This document shows, piece after piece, positions 46,979 to 57,200 of a stretch of 64,000 nt of DNA. The DNA comes from Pseudomonas sp. RIT-562 (lineage in GTDB: Bacteria > Pseudomonadota > Gammaproteobacteria > Pseudomonadales > Pseudomonadaceae). The DNA lies in the NCBI RefSeq assembly GCF_026241895.1, contig NZ_JAPJIV010000004.1, positions 1 through 64,000 of the forward strand, written 5' to 3'. The translations under genes were made by a program, and so were the position numbers. A model generated the notes under the pieces. That model did not search any database. It was given only the letters and a program-made list of their open reading frames with translations, and had not been told where the DNA came from. Each line of letters opens with the position of its first letter. The first letter of the stretch is position 1.

Positions 46979-47726
46979 AAGCGAAACCATTCAGATCGAC
47001 ATCGACGATGAACAAATGAGCGGAACCTTCCTCAGCCCGAAATCCAAAGTGCCGGGCGTACTCTTCGTGCACGGCTGGGGCGGTAGCCAGGAGCGCGACC
47101 TGGAACGGGCCAAGGGCATTGCCGGATTGGGTTGCGTGTGCCTGACCTTCGATTTGCGCGGGCATACCGGTGGCACCGGGATTCCCCTGACTCGGGTAAC
47201 CCGCGAGGATAATTTGCGCGACTTGCTGGCTGCCTATGATCGGCTGCTGGCCCATCCGGCCCTGGATACTTCGGCGATCGCTGTGGTCGGCACCAGTTAC
47301 GGTGGTTACCTGGCCTCGATCCTGACTTCATTGCGCCCGGTGCGCTGGCTGGCGCTACGCGTGCCAGCGCTGTACCGCGATGAGCAATGGCACACGCCCA
47401 AGCGTGAACTGGACAAGACTGATCTGCGCGACTATCGCAGTACGCTGATCCGCGCCGATAGCAATCGGGCGCTGCACGCGTGTTCGCAGTTCACCGGGGA
47501 TGTGTTGCTGGTGGAGTCGGAGACTGACGACTTCGTCCCCCATGCGACCATCATGAGCTACCGCGCCGCCTGCCAGCAGACTCACTCCTTGACTCACCGG
47601 ATCATCGATGGCGCTGATCACGCCTTGAGTGAGCCGGTGTCGCAGCAGGCCTATACCTCGATCCTGGTGGACTGGATTACCGAGATGGTGGTGGGTGAGC
47701 GGTTGAGTATTATTCAGTCGAAGTGA
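46968..47726 (+). CDS. Alpha/beta hydrolase
   Basis: The 252-residue cytosolic protein has the alpha/beta-hydrolase fold. The oxyanion HG motif is in LFVHGWGGS, the nucleophile Ser in VGTSYGGY, the acid in VESETDDFVP, and the His in DGADHALSE. The start overlaps the end of the DUF3182 gene by 11 bp, so the two are translationally coupled and likely work together. Substrate unknown. Confidence 0.88.
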   Translation: MTARSETIQIDIDDEQMSGTFLSPKSKVPGVLFVHGWGGSQERDLERAKGIAGLGCVCLTFDLRGHTGGTGIPLTRVTREDNLRDLLAAYDRLLAHPALDTSAIAVVGTSYGGYLASILTSLRPVRWLALRVPALYRDEQWHTPKRELDKTDLRDYRSTLIRADSNRALHACSQFTGDVLLVESETDDFVPHATIMSYRAACQQTHSLTHRIIDGADHALSEPVSQQAYTSILVDWITEMVVGERLSIIQSK

Positions 47727-47750
47727 GATTTTTGCTGTTCTCAACGGCGT

Positions 47751-47775
47751 CATCGCGAGCAGGCTCACTCCTACA
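47751..47775 (+). repeat. REP singlet
   Basis: CATCGCGAGCAGGCTCACTC plus CTACA is one copy of the 25-base element found paired at 54.1, 60.6 and 61.4 kb. It lies between convergent hydrolase and ybhN genes, with no partner nearby. Confidence 0.85.
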
Positions 47776-47786
47776 GGGTGCCGCCA

Positions 47787-48773
47787 TCAACCCGGCTTTT
47801 TGGCAATCCGCAACGACTTGGCCTTCGCCTCCACCACCAGGTACATCACCACCGTAATCAGCAGCGGCAAAATAAAGTAAATCGCCCGATATGCCAGCAA
47901 TCCTGCCACCAGGCTCCCCCGCGAAGCTTCATGTTGCAGCAGCGCGACAAACACCGCTTCCAGCACCCCGAGCCCCGCAGGAATGTGCGTGATCACCCCG
48001 GCGATGGCGCTGATCAGCAGCACACCCAACACCAGTGGATAATCCAGCTTGCTCGGCAGCAGGGTGAAAATCACCGCCGCCATCAGCGACCAGTTCAACG
48101 CGCCCAATGCCAGTTGCAGGACCGCCATGCGCAACGACGGCAGGTTGATTTCCACCCCGCGGATCGACCACTCGCGACGTTTGGAAAACTGACACGCCGC
48201 CAGATACCCTGCGCTCACCAGCAACAGCAGTACCCCGACGCCCTGCAGCGCTGTGCTGCTCAACTTCCAACCCGGTGGCATGCGCACCAGTCCACTGCTG
48301 AATACCGCGCCGGCAATCACCATGTAGCCGAACCAGTTGGTCGCCAGGCTGAGGCCGAGGATCTTGGCGATGTTCGCCTTGCTCACGCCCAGACGCGAAT
48401 ACAGGCGATAACGCATGGCGATACCGCCGACCCAGGCGCTGAGATTGAGGTTGAAGGCGTAGCTGATAATGCCCACCGGGAGGATCTGCTTCCAGGTCAG
48501 GTCCTGGCGTATATACGTGCGCCCGATCAGGTCGAAGCAGGCGTACACCAGAAAACTCACCAAGGTCAGCCCCGAGGCGATGATCAAGGTTCGCACCTTG
48601 AAGTCCGCCAGGGTGTCGAACACTTCATTCCATTCAATGCGTCGGGCGAGCATGGTAAACAGCACGATCAGCGCCAGGAAGAACAGCATCGTCAGCGGCC
48701 GCTTCCAACGACTCCAGCGGGACTTGCCCGGGGTTTCGGCGTGGGGCGCCGACTGTGTTTCAGCGCTGCTCAT
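47787..48773 (-). CDS. ybhN: YbhN/LPG-synthase-transmembrane-like membrane protein
   Basis: The 328-residue inner-membrane protein has about eight hydrophobic segments and resembles the membrane part of lysylphosphatidylglycerol synthases and E. coli YbhN, without a soluble aminoacyl-transfer domain. ATG 48773 follows GGGAG at good spacing and overlaps the clsB end by 14 bp; an in-frame GTG at 48782 is the alternative. It is last in the DUF72-ybhP-clsB-ybhN operon, the same order as E. coli ybhP-clsB-ybhN. Confidence 0.86.
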   Translation of the reverse strand: MSSAETQSAPHAETPGKSRWSRWKRPLTMLFFLALIVLFTMLARRIEWNEVFDTLADFKVRTLIIASGLTLVSFLVYACFDLIGRTYIRQDLTWKQILPVGIISYAFNLNLSAWVGGIAMRYRLYSRLGVSKANIAKILGLSLATNWFGYMVIAGAVFSSGLVRMPPGWKLSSTALQGVGVLLLLVSAGYLAACQFSKRREWSIRGVEINLPSLRMAVLQLALGALNWSLMAAVIFTLLPSKLDYPLVLGVLLISAIAGVITHIPAGLGVLEAVFVALLQHEASRGSLVAGLLAYRAIYFILPLLITVVMYLVVEAKAKSLRIAKKPG

Positions 48774-50052
48774 GGCGATCACTCCCGGTCGAATGGGTAA
48801 ACAGTTTCAGGCGCGGTTTATGAGCCGGTAACCACCCGGCCCAAGCTGGAAAGTGGCGCAGGAAGTGGAACACCAGAAAGCCCACAGTCATGTGCCAGAC
48901 CCGTCCGCGCGGAGACTTTTCGGCAGACATGGCCTTGCAATGATTGGTACTCAGGTCTTCCAGGCGCTCGTACAGTTCGCGATTGAAGGCGCGGTCGCGA
49001 ATCAGCACATTGGCCTCAAGATTCATCGACAGGCTCAGCGGATCGAGGTTGCTCGAGCCAACGGTGCTCCAGTCTTCATCCACCAGGGCCACTTTGCCGT
49101 GCAGTGGACGTTGGCAATACTCGTGAATCTGCACGCCGGATTTGAGCAGATAATCGTAGGTCATACGTGCCGCCAGCTTGGCTACCAGCATGTCCGGCTG
49201 GCCTTGCAGGATCAGCTTAACTTCCACTCCACGGCGAGCCGCGTTGCGGATCTCGCGCAGCAGGCGATAGCCTGGGAAGAAATAGGCGTTGGCGATCACC
49301 ACGCGGCGCTGGGCACTGCGCAGCACCTGCCGATAGACCTCTTCGATATCGGTGCGGTGGTCCCCGTTGTCGCGATACACCAGGCGCACCTGGCCGTCGT
49401 GATCAGTGAACGCCAGCTCCGAGCGGCGCTGCCGGCGCCGTTGCCACCAATACTTGGCACGGCCCGGACGGCCACTTTGCAGCAGGGCGAAGTGATGAAT
49501 GTCCGCCACTGCCGGCCCTTGGATCTCCACGGAATAATCCTGCTTGGCTTCAGGGCCGAAATCGAGCAGGTGGTCACCGGAAAAATTAATGCCGCCGATG
49601 AATGCGATCGTGCCATCGACCACCACAATCTTGCGGTGCAACCGGCGAAACCAGTTGGTGCGAATGCCCAGGCGCTTGGGCGCCGGATCAAACATCTGCA
49701 AGTGCACGCCCGCTTCGCTCAGCGCAGTGAGATAGCCGGTGGTGAGCTCGCCGCAGCCGAAACCATCGAGGCTGGCGGTAACGCGCACCCCCCGTTTGGC
49801 GGCGTCGATCAGCACTTCCTGCAGCTCGTTGCCGACTTTGTCTTCAAAAACGATGAAGGTCTCCAGGAGGATTTCCGTCTTGGCCTGGCGCATCGCCTCG
49901 AACACCCTGGGGAAATACTCTTCGCCGTTCTCCAGCAATTGCACCCGATTATTGCCTTGCCAGCCGTACTCGACATCAACGGCTGCGGGCTCGCGCACCG
50001 GCGGTACAGAAACGCTATCCAATGTGGTTTTCTCCATCGACGGAATGCTCAT
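48760..50052 (-). CDS. clsB: Cardiolipin synthase ClsB (phospholipase D family)
   Basis: The 430-residue protein condenses phosphatidylglycerol (or related phospholipids) into cardiolipin. Two HKD motifs are visible: [19 protein letters not shown] and [21 protein letters not shown]. It lacks the N-terminal transmembrane helices of ClsA, in line with ClsB. It overlaps ybhP upstream by 4 bp (ATGA) and ybhN downstream. Confidence 0.93.
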   Translation of the reverse strand: MSIPSMEKTTLDSVSVPPVREPAAVDVEYGWQGNNRVQLLENGEEYFPRVFEAMRQAKTEILLETFIVFEDKVGNELQEVLIDAAKRGVRVTASLDGFGCGELTTGYLTALSEAGVHLQMFDPAPKRLGIRTNWFRRLHRKIVVVDGTIAFIGGINFSGDHLLDFGPEAKQDYSVEIQGPAVADIHHFALLQSGRPGRAKYWWQRRRQRRSELAFTDHDGQVRLVYRDNGDHRTDIEEVYRQVLRSAQRRVVIANAYFFPGYRLLREIRNAARRGVEVKLILQGQPDMLVAKLAARMTYDYLLKSGVQIHEYCQRPLHGKVALVDEDWSTVGSSNLDPLSLSMNLEANVLIRDRAFNRELYERLEDLSTNHCKAMSAEKSPRGRVWHMTVGFLVFHFLRHFPAWAGWLPAHKPRLKLFTHSTGSDRHEQR

Positions 50053-50843
50053 AGCTCGATCTCCACCGATAGCGGTGCGTGGTCGGACAAGTGGGACCAG
50101 GGCCGAGCCGCCAATACCTGCGGACGGCTGGCCTTGAGGTTGCGTACATAAATGCGGTCCAGGCGCAGTACCGGCAGGCGCGCCGGAAAGCTGCGCGCAG
50201 GCTTGCCATGGTGTTCAGCGAACACTTCGCGCAAGCCGCAGGGCTTGAGCAGGGCATCGGCGCGCTGGCGCCAGTCATTGAAGTCGCCGGCGACTATCAC
50301 CGGCGCATCCTTGGGCAGTTCTTCGAGGCGCCGGGCCAGCAGGCGCAGTTGTTCGTTGCGATGGGTTTCGTGCAAGCCCAGGTGCACGCAGATCGCATGC
50401 ACCTCCGGACCGTCACCCGGCAGGCGCAATACGCAGTGCAGGATCCCGCGGTTTTCATGGCCGCTGATGGACACGTCGAGATTGTCATGGCGGATGATCT
50501 GGAATTTCGACAGCAGCGCATTGCCGTGGTCACCCGCCGGGTAGACCGCGTTGCGACCATAGGCGAATTGTGGCCACAGGCTGTCGGCGAGGAACTCGTA
50601 CTGCGGCATCGTCGGCCAATTGTCGTAACGCTGGGGATGCTGCTCATGGGTGCCGTGGACTTCCTGCAGAAACACCACGTCGGCTGACACTGCACGCACC
50701 GCTTCGCGCAGCTCGGGCAGGATGAAACGCCGATTGAGCGCGGTGAAACCCTTGTGCGTATTAACCGTCAGTACGGTGAAGCGCCGTACCGCTGCGAGGG
50801 TTTGCGGTTGCTCGGGCGAGTCGGGCTGTTCAGACATGCTCAT
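50049..50843 (-). CDS. ybhP: Endonuclease/exonuclease/phosphatase family protein YbhP
   Basis: The 264-residue metal-dependent phosphodiesterase fold shows the family motifs: NTHKGF, the metal-binding Glu in FLQEVHG, GDFNDW and SDHAPL. The substrate is unknown; close relatives include sphingomyelinase-like enzymes. Start ATG 50843 overlaps the DUF72 stop by 4 bp. Its stop overlaps the clsB start by 4 bp, so the operon is tightly coupled. Confidence 0.9.
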   Translation of the reverse strand: MSMSEQPDSPEQPQTLAAVRRFTVLTVNTHKGFTALNRRFILPELREAVRAVSADVVFLQEVHGTHEQHPQRYDNWPTMPQYEFLADSLWPQFAYGRNAVYPAGDHGNALLSKFQIIRHDNLDVSISGHENRGILHCVLRLPGDGPEVHAICVHLGLHETHRNEQLRLLARRLEELPKDAPVIVAGDFNDWRQRADALLKPCGLREVFAEHHGKPARSFPARLPVLRLDRIYVRNLKASRPQVLAARPWSHLSDHAPLSVEIEL

Positions 50844-51766
50844 GACAGCACTCCTTCGGCCGCAGGTTCGCCGGGGGTTGTGGCCAGACTGTCTTCCAGG
50901 TGGAAGCGCTCCAGCAGCCGCCGTGCATCGAAGGGCGCACGGACCTTAATGTCGTTATCGAAATAGCAAAACACTTCGCGGGACTTGCGCGCCTGGGGCT
51001 TGAGTCGGGGGGCGATCAGCTGCGGGTCCGACGGTTGTTGCCCATGGTTCCACGCATCGATCCGGTCACCCCAGCGTTGCAGTGCTTGCGCGGTGTAGCC
51101 GCTGGCGTACAGCTCTTCGGCGCCGTGCAGGCGCAAGTAAACAAAATTGCTGGTGATGTCTTCGCGATAGGGCCACTTGCCGGCTGTGTCGGCGATCACC
51201 AGTGCCACGTTGTAGCGCTTGAGCAGGCGCACGAACGCCGGGTCGACGAAGCTCTCATTGCGGATTTCCACGGCATGGCGCAGCGCGCGCTTCTTGTAGG
51301 CCTTGATGCTGGCATGCCCGGGCACATGGGAATCATGCTGGCGGGCGAGGGCAGCAGCTTGTTGAGTGTTTTGCGGAAGCTGTTCGAGAAAGCGCTCGAA
51401 CAGCTCGGCATCGAATTTGAAGTTGGGCGGAAACTGCCAGAGGATCGGCCCCAGCTTTTCCTTGAGTTCCAGCACCCCGGAGGCAAAGAAATTGGCCAGC
51501 GGTGCATGCACGTCCCGCAAGCGTTTGACGTGGGTGATGAACCTTGGTGCCTTGACGCTGAAAACGAAGTCCTCCGGCGTTTCGGCGTACCACTCGGCAT
51601 ACCGTTCCGGACGTTGCAGGGCGTAGAACGATCCATTGATTTCGATACTGTTGACCGCCCTCGACGCGAATTGCAATTCGCGCTTCTGGGTCAAACCCTT
51701 TGGGTAGAAATCCCCCCTCCAGGGCAAGTAACGCCAGCCTGAAATACCGATGTGAATCGCCGCCAT
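50840..51766 (-). CDS. DUF72 family protein (YecE-like)
   Basis: The 308-residue protein has a TIM-barrel-like DUF72 sequence. It begins [21 protein letters not shown] and has [16 protein letters not shown] and [15 protein letters not shown], all typical of the family. No catalytic role is established. It is the first gene of the ybhP-clsB-ybhN operon and overlaps ybhP by 4 bp. Confidence 0.9.
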   Translation of the reverse strand: MAAIHIGISGWRYLPWRGDFYPKGLTQKRELQFASRAVNSIEINGSFYALQRPERYAEWYAETPEDFVFSVKAPRFITHVKRLRDVHAPLANFFASGVLELKEKLGPILWQFPPNFKFDAELFERFLEQLPQNTQQAAALARQHDSHVPGHASIKAYKKRALRHAVEIRNESFVDPAFVRLLKRYNVALVIADTAGKWPYREDITSNFVYLRLHGAEELYASGYTAQALQRWGDRIDAWNHGQQPSDPQLIAPRLKPQARKSREVFCYFDNDIKVRAPFDARRLLERFHLEDSLATTPGEPAAEGVLS

Positions 51767-51925
51767 GTCGCCTCCCGTCTAATGGTCCTCGGATTGCCCC
51801 GTTCTTTTGCTGACTGCGCGGCGATAGAGAAAGTTTCGAGCGGGCTACGGACGGTATCGGCCCTGGATAAACGGCCAGGATGGAGTTTTGTTGGTGGACA
51901 CGGCGGCTATCTCGCGGCCAAAACC

Positions 51926-51952
51926 GAACTTGCACGGGATTTGTCGATCAGT
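51926..51952 (+). promoter_or_regulatory. AlgU (sigma-22)-like promoter of the MscS-family gene
   Basis: A perfect GAACTT (51926-51931), 16 bp, and TCAGT (51948-51952) resemble the Pseudomonas AlgU consensus (GAACTT, 16-17 bp, TCTGA/TCTGT). Transcription would begin close to the TTG start proposed at 51987. A weaker divergent match on the other strand (AAACTT, 17 bp, TCAGC at 51836-51809) could serve the DUF72 operon. Confidence 0.45.
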
Positions 51953-51986
51953 TCCTCACAGAGGCGTTTTCGAGGAGCTCCGCGTT

Positions 51987-54098
51987 TTGCTCAAGTTCAA
52001 GACCGCGATATTACTGGGGGCGTTGCTGATTTTTTCCAGCAACGCGTTGCAAGCCGCCGCACTGCCAGGCGTTCCAGCCGCTGCCGAAGAGCCGGCCGCG
52101 CCTGAACCGCTGGTCCAGGGAGGCCTGCTCGGCGCCATCAGTTCCAGCATCGACGATGTGCAGGACAAACTCGACCTCAACGAAGACCTGGTGGACGCCT
52201 GGCGCCTGCGGGCTGATCGGGCGGCGGATGAAGTGGACAAGCTGGTGAACCGGCCTTCGACCCGGTCACCCATGAGTGTGGTGGGTGACTTCCTGCTGCT
52301 GTCCGGAGTCTGGTTGGGCGCTTTTGCCTTGCTCACGGTACTCGGTGGCCTGTTGGCCAAGCGGTTGAATCAGGGGCGCTGGTTGAGCACCCGGCAGCGC
52401 AGCCAGGATCTGCTCGGTTACGTGTTGCCCTACACCTTGCCTGCGATTATCTGTCTGCCGCTGACACTCTCGGTCAGTCATTTCCTCCCGGCTTCGGTAG
52501 GGCGGGCGCTGGCGCTGTGTTTTGCCTACGCCACCAGCAGCGGGATATTTTCCACTTCAATGTTGCTGTGTGTGATCGTCATGTTCAACACCGGGCACAA
52601 GCGGCCGGCGGTGCAGATCATCCGCGACTACTGTCCCAAACCACTGTTCCTGATCGGCTTCCTCGCCGCGTTGAGTGATGCCCTGACCAGCCCGCAGATC
52701 GCCCGCCAACTGGGTGGCAATATCACCAGCAGCATTGCGGTATTCACCGGTCTTTTCGCTTCGATCATCTTTGGCTTGCTGGTGATCCGCCTGCGCCGCC
52801 CGGTGGCGCACCTGATCCGCAACCGGCCGCTGGCGCAACGCTTGAAACAACCGTCGCTGCAGGAATCCCTGCGGATTTTCTCCGGGCTCTGGTACTGGCC
52901 GATCCTGCTGATGGTCATGGTCTCGGCGATCAATCTGATCGGGGTGGGGGAAGACAATCAAAAGGCTCTGCGCTGCGCCTTGTTCACCACCATCCTGCTA
53001 ATCGCCACGGTGTTCCTCAGCACAGTATTCCAGCACCTGTTCAAGTCGCGTAAAGCTGAGGCAGTGCAGCGCAGCAGCGCTTACAAGGAGCGCTTTGTCA
53101 GCCTGCTGCACGCACTGGTGCGGATCGTGATGGCGGTGGCGTTCATCGAAATTCTCGGACGGATCTGGGGTGTCTCGCTATTCGAATTCGCCGTGCAGAA
53201 CTCCATCGGGCGGGCGATCAGTGACTCGCTGAGCCGCATCGGCCTGATCTTCCTGGTGACCTGGCTGTTCTGGGTAGTGCTCGACACGGCGATTCAGGAA
53301 GCCCTGAAGCCGCCCGTCAACAAGCGCTCGGCGCGGCAGCCCAGCACGCGGGTGAAAACCATCCTGCCGCTGCTGCGCAATGCGATGAAAATCATCCTGG
53401 TGGTGATCTGCGCAATCACCACCATGGCCAATCTGGGGATCAACGTGGCGCCGCTGCTTGCCGGTGCCGGGGTGGTCGGGCTGGCGATCGGTTTTGGTTC
53501 CCAGCAGCTGGTGCAGGATGTGATCACCGGCCTGTTCATCATCATTGAAGACACGCTATCGATCGGCGACTGGGTAGTGCTCGACTCGGGTCACGCCGGC
53601 ACGGTCGAGGGCCTGACCATCCGCACCCTGCGCCTGCGGGACGGCAAAGGTTTTGTGCATTCGGTGCCGTTCGGCCAGATCAAGGCCGTGACCAACCAAT
53701 CACGGCAGTTTGCCTATGCGTTTTTCTCGGTGCAGTTCACTTACGACACCGACGTCGACAAGGCCATCGAGCTGATCCGCGAAGCGGGAGAGTCGATCCG
53801 CGAAGATGCGTTTCTCAAGTACAACCTGCAGGGGCCGCTGGATGTGTTTGGCGTCGACAAGATGGACCTCAACGGCGTGGTACTGACCGCACAGTTCCGC
53901 ACGGTGTCGGGTGGGCAATATGCGGTGAGTCGGGCATTCAATCAGCGCTTGAAAAAGCTTGTGGATAACAGCCCGTGGGTGCATTTCGCGCAGACTTATC
54001 CACAGCAGGTTTTGTTGCCCAAGCGTCAGGCTGAGGAGGAGGGGCAGGCGCCGGAGCATGCTGCGGTGCTGTTGCCGGAGCAACCGCGTTCGCAGTGA
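51987..54098 (+). CDS. MscS-family mechanosensitive channel with extended N-terminal region
   Basis: The 703-residue protein has an N-terminal signal-like segment (KFKTAILLGALLIFSSNALQA), a charged periplasmic domain with a coiled region (about 60-110), and around ten transmembrane helices. The C-terminal MscS core includes INVAPLLAGAGVVGLAIGFG and IIEDTLSIGDWV, close in layout to YbiO-type channels. The start is taken as TTG 51987 with GAGGAG 9 bp before. An upstream in-frame TTG at 51888 would precede the predicted promoter. The channel releases solutes under hypoosmotic shock. Confidence 0.85.
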   Translation: MLKFKTAILLGALLIFSSNALQAAALPGVPAAAEEPAAPEPLVQGGLLGAISSSIDDVQDKLDLNEDLVDAWRLRADRAADEVDKLVNRPSTRSPMSVVGDFLLLSGVWLGAFALLTVLGGLLAKRLNQGRWLSTRQRSQDLLGYVLPYTLPAIICLPLTLSVSHFLPASVGRALALCFAYATSSGIFSTSMLLCVIVMFNTGHKRPAVQIIRDYCPKPLFLIGFLAALSDALTSPQIARQLGGNITSSIAVFTGLFASIIFGLLVIRLRRPVAHLIRNRPLAQRLKQPSLQESLRIFSGLWYWPILLMVMVSAINLIGVGEDNQKALRCALFTTILLIATVFLSTVFQHLFKSRKAEAVQRSSAYKERFVSLLHALVRIVMAVAFIEILGRIWGVSLFEFAVQNSIGRAISDSLSRIGLIFLVTWLFWVVLDTAIQEALKPPVNKRSARQPSTRVKTILPLLRNAMKIILVVICAITTMANLGINVAPLLAGAGVVGLAIGFGSQQLVQDVITGLFIIIEDTLSIGDWVVLDSGHAGTVEGLTIRTLRLRDGKGFVHSVPFGQIKAVTNQSRQFAYAFFSVQFTYDTDVDKAIELIREAGESIREDAFLKYNLQGPLDVFGVDKMDLNGVVLTAQFRTVSGGQYAVSRAFNQRLKKLVDNSPWVHFAQTYPQQVLLPKRQAEEEGQAPEHAAVLLPEQPRSQ

Positions 54099-54120
54099 CA
54101 GGCGCTGTGACTCAGGCCCT

Positions 54121-54211
54121 CATCGCGAGCAGGCTCACTCCTACATTGGATCGTTGATCAGAGAACCTCATTTCAACTCGATCCCCTGTAGGAGTGAGCC
54201 TGCTCGCGATG
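54121..54211. repeat. REPIN (inverted pair of REP sequences)
   Basis: Two 25-base copies, 54121-54145 and its reverse complement at 54187-54211, are separated by 41 bp. The pair lies between the convergent MscS-family and lhr genes and could end both transcripts. Confidence 0.9.
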
Positions 54212-54233
54212 GGGCCAGTCCAGACAACCTCAA

Positions 54234-57200
54234 TCAATGCTGAATCAACCTGCTCCGCACCTCAGCACCCGCCTGTGGATCCAGCTCCAGCCAGATCTGC
54301 TGTTTGCCCGCAATCACCGCCGCCGCCGGGACGCCATCGCGATACACCAGCCGATTACTCGCCAGTGCCGGCACCTTCGCGCCGGGTAACAGCGTGCCTG
54401 CCAGGTTCAGCGGATCCACCCCGCAGACCGCCACCAGGCTCCCGTCGTGAGGCCGTCGCCGCACCTCGCGCAGCAACGGGATCGCCTCGGGCAAGGCAAA
54501 TTGTTCACCGGCCAGACCGCTGACAAAGCGCCCGCCACGAATCTCCCCGCGGGCCTCCAGCCGATGAAAAGTGCGCAGCAACTCACGCCAGCTCGGCAAC
54601 CAGTCCGCCTCACGTTCCAGTAAGCGCCAGAACACCACGCCATAGCGTCGCAGCAAGGTCATGGCGATGTGTTCCAGTGTCTCTGCAGGCGTTGGCGCCG
54701 GGCGTTTGTTGTCCACAGCCGGCGCAGCCGGCCCACGCTTCAACAACGCCCAACGCCCGGCATCGTCCATCCCGCCGATAAAAGCCCCGCGCCCTCGTCG
54801 GCTGCTGCGGGCCTGGCGTTTGCTGGCCGGGGTGATGAGCGCGCGCAGGCCGGCAAAACTGTCAGCATTCACCAGGCCCGCGCCCACCAGTTCCTGCAGG
54901 GCGATTTCCAGCTCGGCGCGCAGCAGGTGGGCCTCATGAATCAGCTCGTCAAAAAACAACGCGCCATGCTGGCTGAGAGCTTCGTAGACCTTGCGCGTCT
55001 TGGCTGAAAGCTCTTCGACCGGAGTCTGCTCGGTCAGGCTGCTCCACAAACCGACCTGATTACGCGGCAGCAACAGGATCGGCGTGCTGCGCAATGCGGT
55101 GCTGGCGCCTTTGCCGTGAGTCGTCAGGCGCGTCCACACCAGCTTGCCACTGCGACAGAGATCGTCCAGCCAGCTCGCCGAATAGCCCTTGATACGCGCG
55201 GGCAGGATGTCGCTGTCCCAGGCGGAAGCGGCGGCGGGGTAGCCTTCGAACTGCGCGACAATCGCCGGCAACACCGCGCTGCCCTGACCCTGAGCAGCGC
55301 TGGACAAGTGCTGCCAGTCGAACAGGAAGCGCATGAAATCCTGCAAGGCCACGGGCTCGATTTCCCGGCGTAGACGCTTGACCGTGTAGCGATGGATGCG
55401 CGCCAGAAGATGGCGTTCGCACCATTCTTCTGCGCTGGCGCCGAGGGAAAAACGCCCGCGCAGTACGTAACCTTCGCGCTCCAGGTGCGCCAGCGCCTGA
55501 GTGACGTCAGCGGCAGGGAGACCCAGTGGGCCGGCAATTGCTGGCAAGGGCAGCGGGCCGAACGCCCCCAGGCGTGCGCGCACCACTTCCAGCACGGCCT
55601 CCTCCCGCTCCCAGGCTTCATCGAACCCGGGCAAAGCGGTCATCGGCGGCTGCACTGGCGCCTGTGGATAAATCGCTTGCAGGCAGGTCAGACGCTCCAG
55701 GGCGAACCACCGCGAGTTGTCAATCCGGCTGGCCCGGCCGCCCTCGGCCAGCGCATCCAGCCAGTCTGGCCATTGAGGGTTGGCCTGGGCTTCCTCCTCG
55801 GTGATACAGGCAAGACTCATCAGCGCCTCATGCATCTCATCGATGCTGGTCGGCGCTGGCCAGGCTTCCTCGCGCACCGCCTGAATCGCCTCGGCGTCGA
55901 GGGCGCCAAGGTCGTCAGTGGATTGCGGATCTGTCCAGCGCCGATTGAGCACCGCCTGGGTGCGACGCTCTTCCAGTGGCGCATCGTCGAGAAAACTGTA
56001 GGGCCGGGCGCTGAGGATTTCCGCCGCCAACGGCGAGGGCGCGGGCAGATCACGGCTGATCAGGCGCACTTCGCCACGCTCCATACGCCGCAGCAGATTC
56101 AGCCAGCCTTCGCAGTCCATGGCTTCGTGCAGGCAGTCGTCGAGGGTCTGTTCCACCAGCGGATGCGCGGGCACTTCACGCTCGCCGGCGAGATTTTCCA
56201 CGCAGGCAATCTGGTCGGGGAACACGCTGGCGATCAGGTCTTCGCTTTTCATCCGCTGGATCTGCGGTGCGACCTTGCGCCCGCCGGTGTAGCGCGGCAA
56301 TGCCAGCGCGACCCCGGCATTCCAGCGCCAGCGCACGTTGAACAGCGGCGCCTCGAGGACGGCTTGAATCAACAAGTGCTCGGCGCTGTTGCTGTGCAGG
56401 TAACGCCAGACTTCGTCGAGTTCGAAACTGTGGCTGCTGGACAACGAGAGCACGATGGCGTCCTCGCTGGCCGCCGCCTGCAGCTCGAAGTTGAACGTAC
56501 GGCAGAATCGCTTGCGCAGCGCCATGCCCCAGGCGCGGTTGATGCGACTGCCAAAGGGCGTGTGAATGATCAGTTGGGTGCCGCCGGACTCGTCGAAAAA
56601 CCGCTCCATCAGCAGCGTGTCCTGGGACGGCAGGGCGCCCAGGGTCAAGCGCGCCCGGGCCAGGTAATCCACCAGTTGTTCGGCGCTGGCAAGGTTCAGG
56701 CCGAGGGTGTCGGTCAGCCAGTCGAGGGCCGGTTGCAGATCGCCGGGAGTGGCCGCCAGCAGCTCGTCGAGTCGGGCTTGCAGGCGCGCCACCGCGAAGG
56801 ACAATTCGGCACTGCGCCCAGGCGCCTCGCCGAGCCAGAACGGGATGGTCGGCGGCTGGCCCTGGGCGTCTTCGACCCGCACCTTGCCGGCCTCGACCCG
56901 CAGGATTCGATAGGATGTATTGCCCAGCTGGAACACATCCCCGGCGATGCTTTCCACCGCAAAGTCTTCGTTGACGCTGCCGATGTTCAGCGCCTGGGGT
57001 TCGAGCAACACGCTGTAGTCGGCATTGTCCGGAATCGTCCCGCCGCTGGTGACCGCAGTCAGCTTGCTGCCCCGGCGACCGCGCAGCGTGCGGGTCAGCG
57101 CGTCGCGGTGCAGGTAGGCGCTGCGGATTCCCTGACTGCCGTTGTAGCCTTCGGCGAGCATCTGCAGTAATGCCTGGTAGTGGTTTTCATCGAGCTCGGC

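Noticed and set aside
55392-57170. A 592-codon plus-strand frame within lhr
   Set aside because: Shadow frame of the helicase gene, without recognisable motifs or initiation signals.
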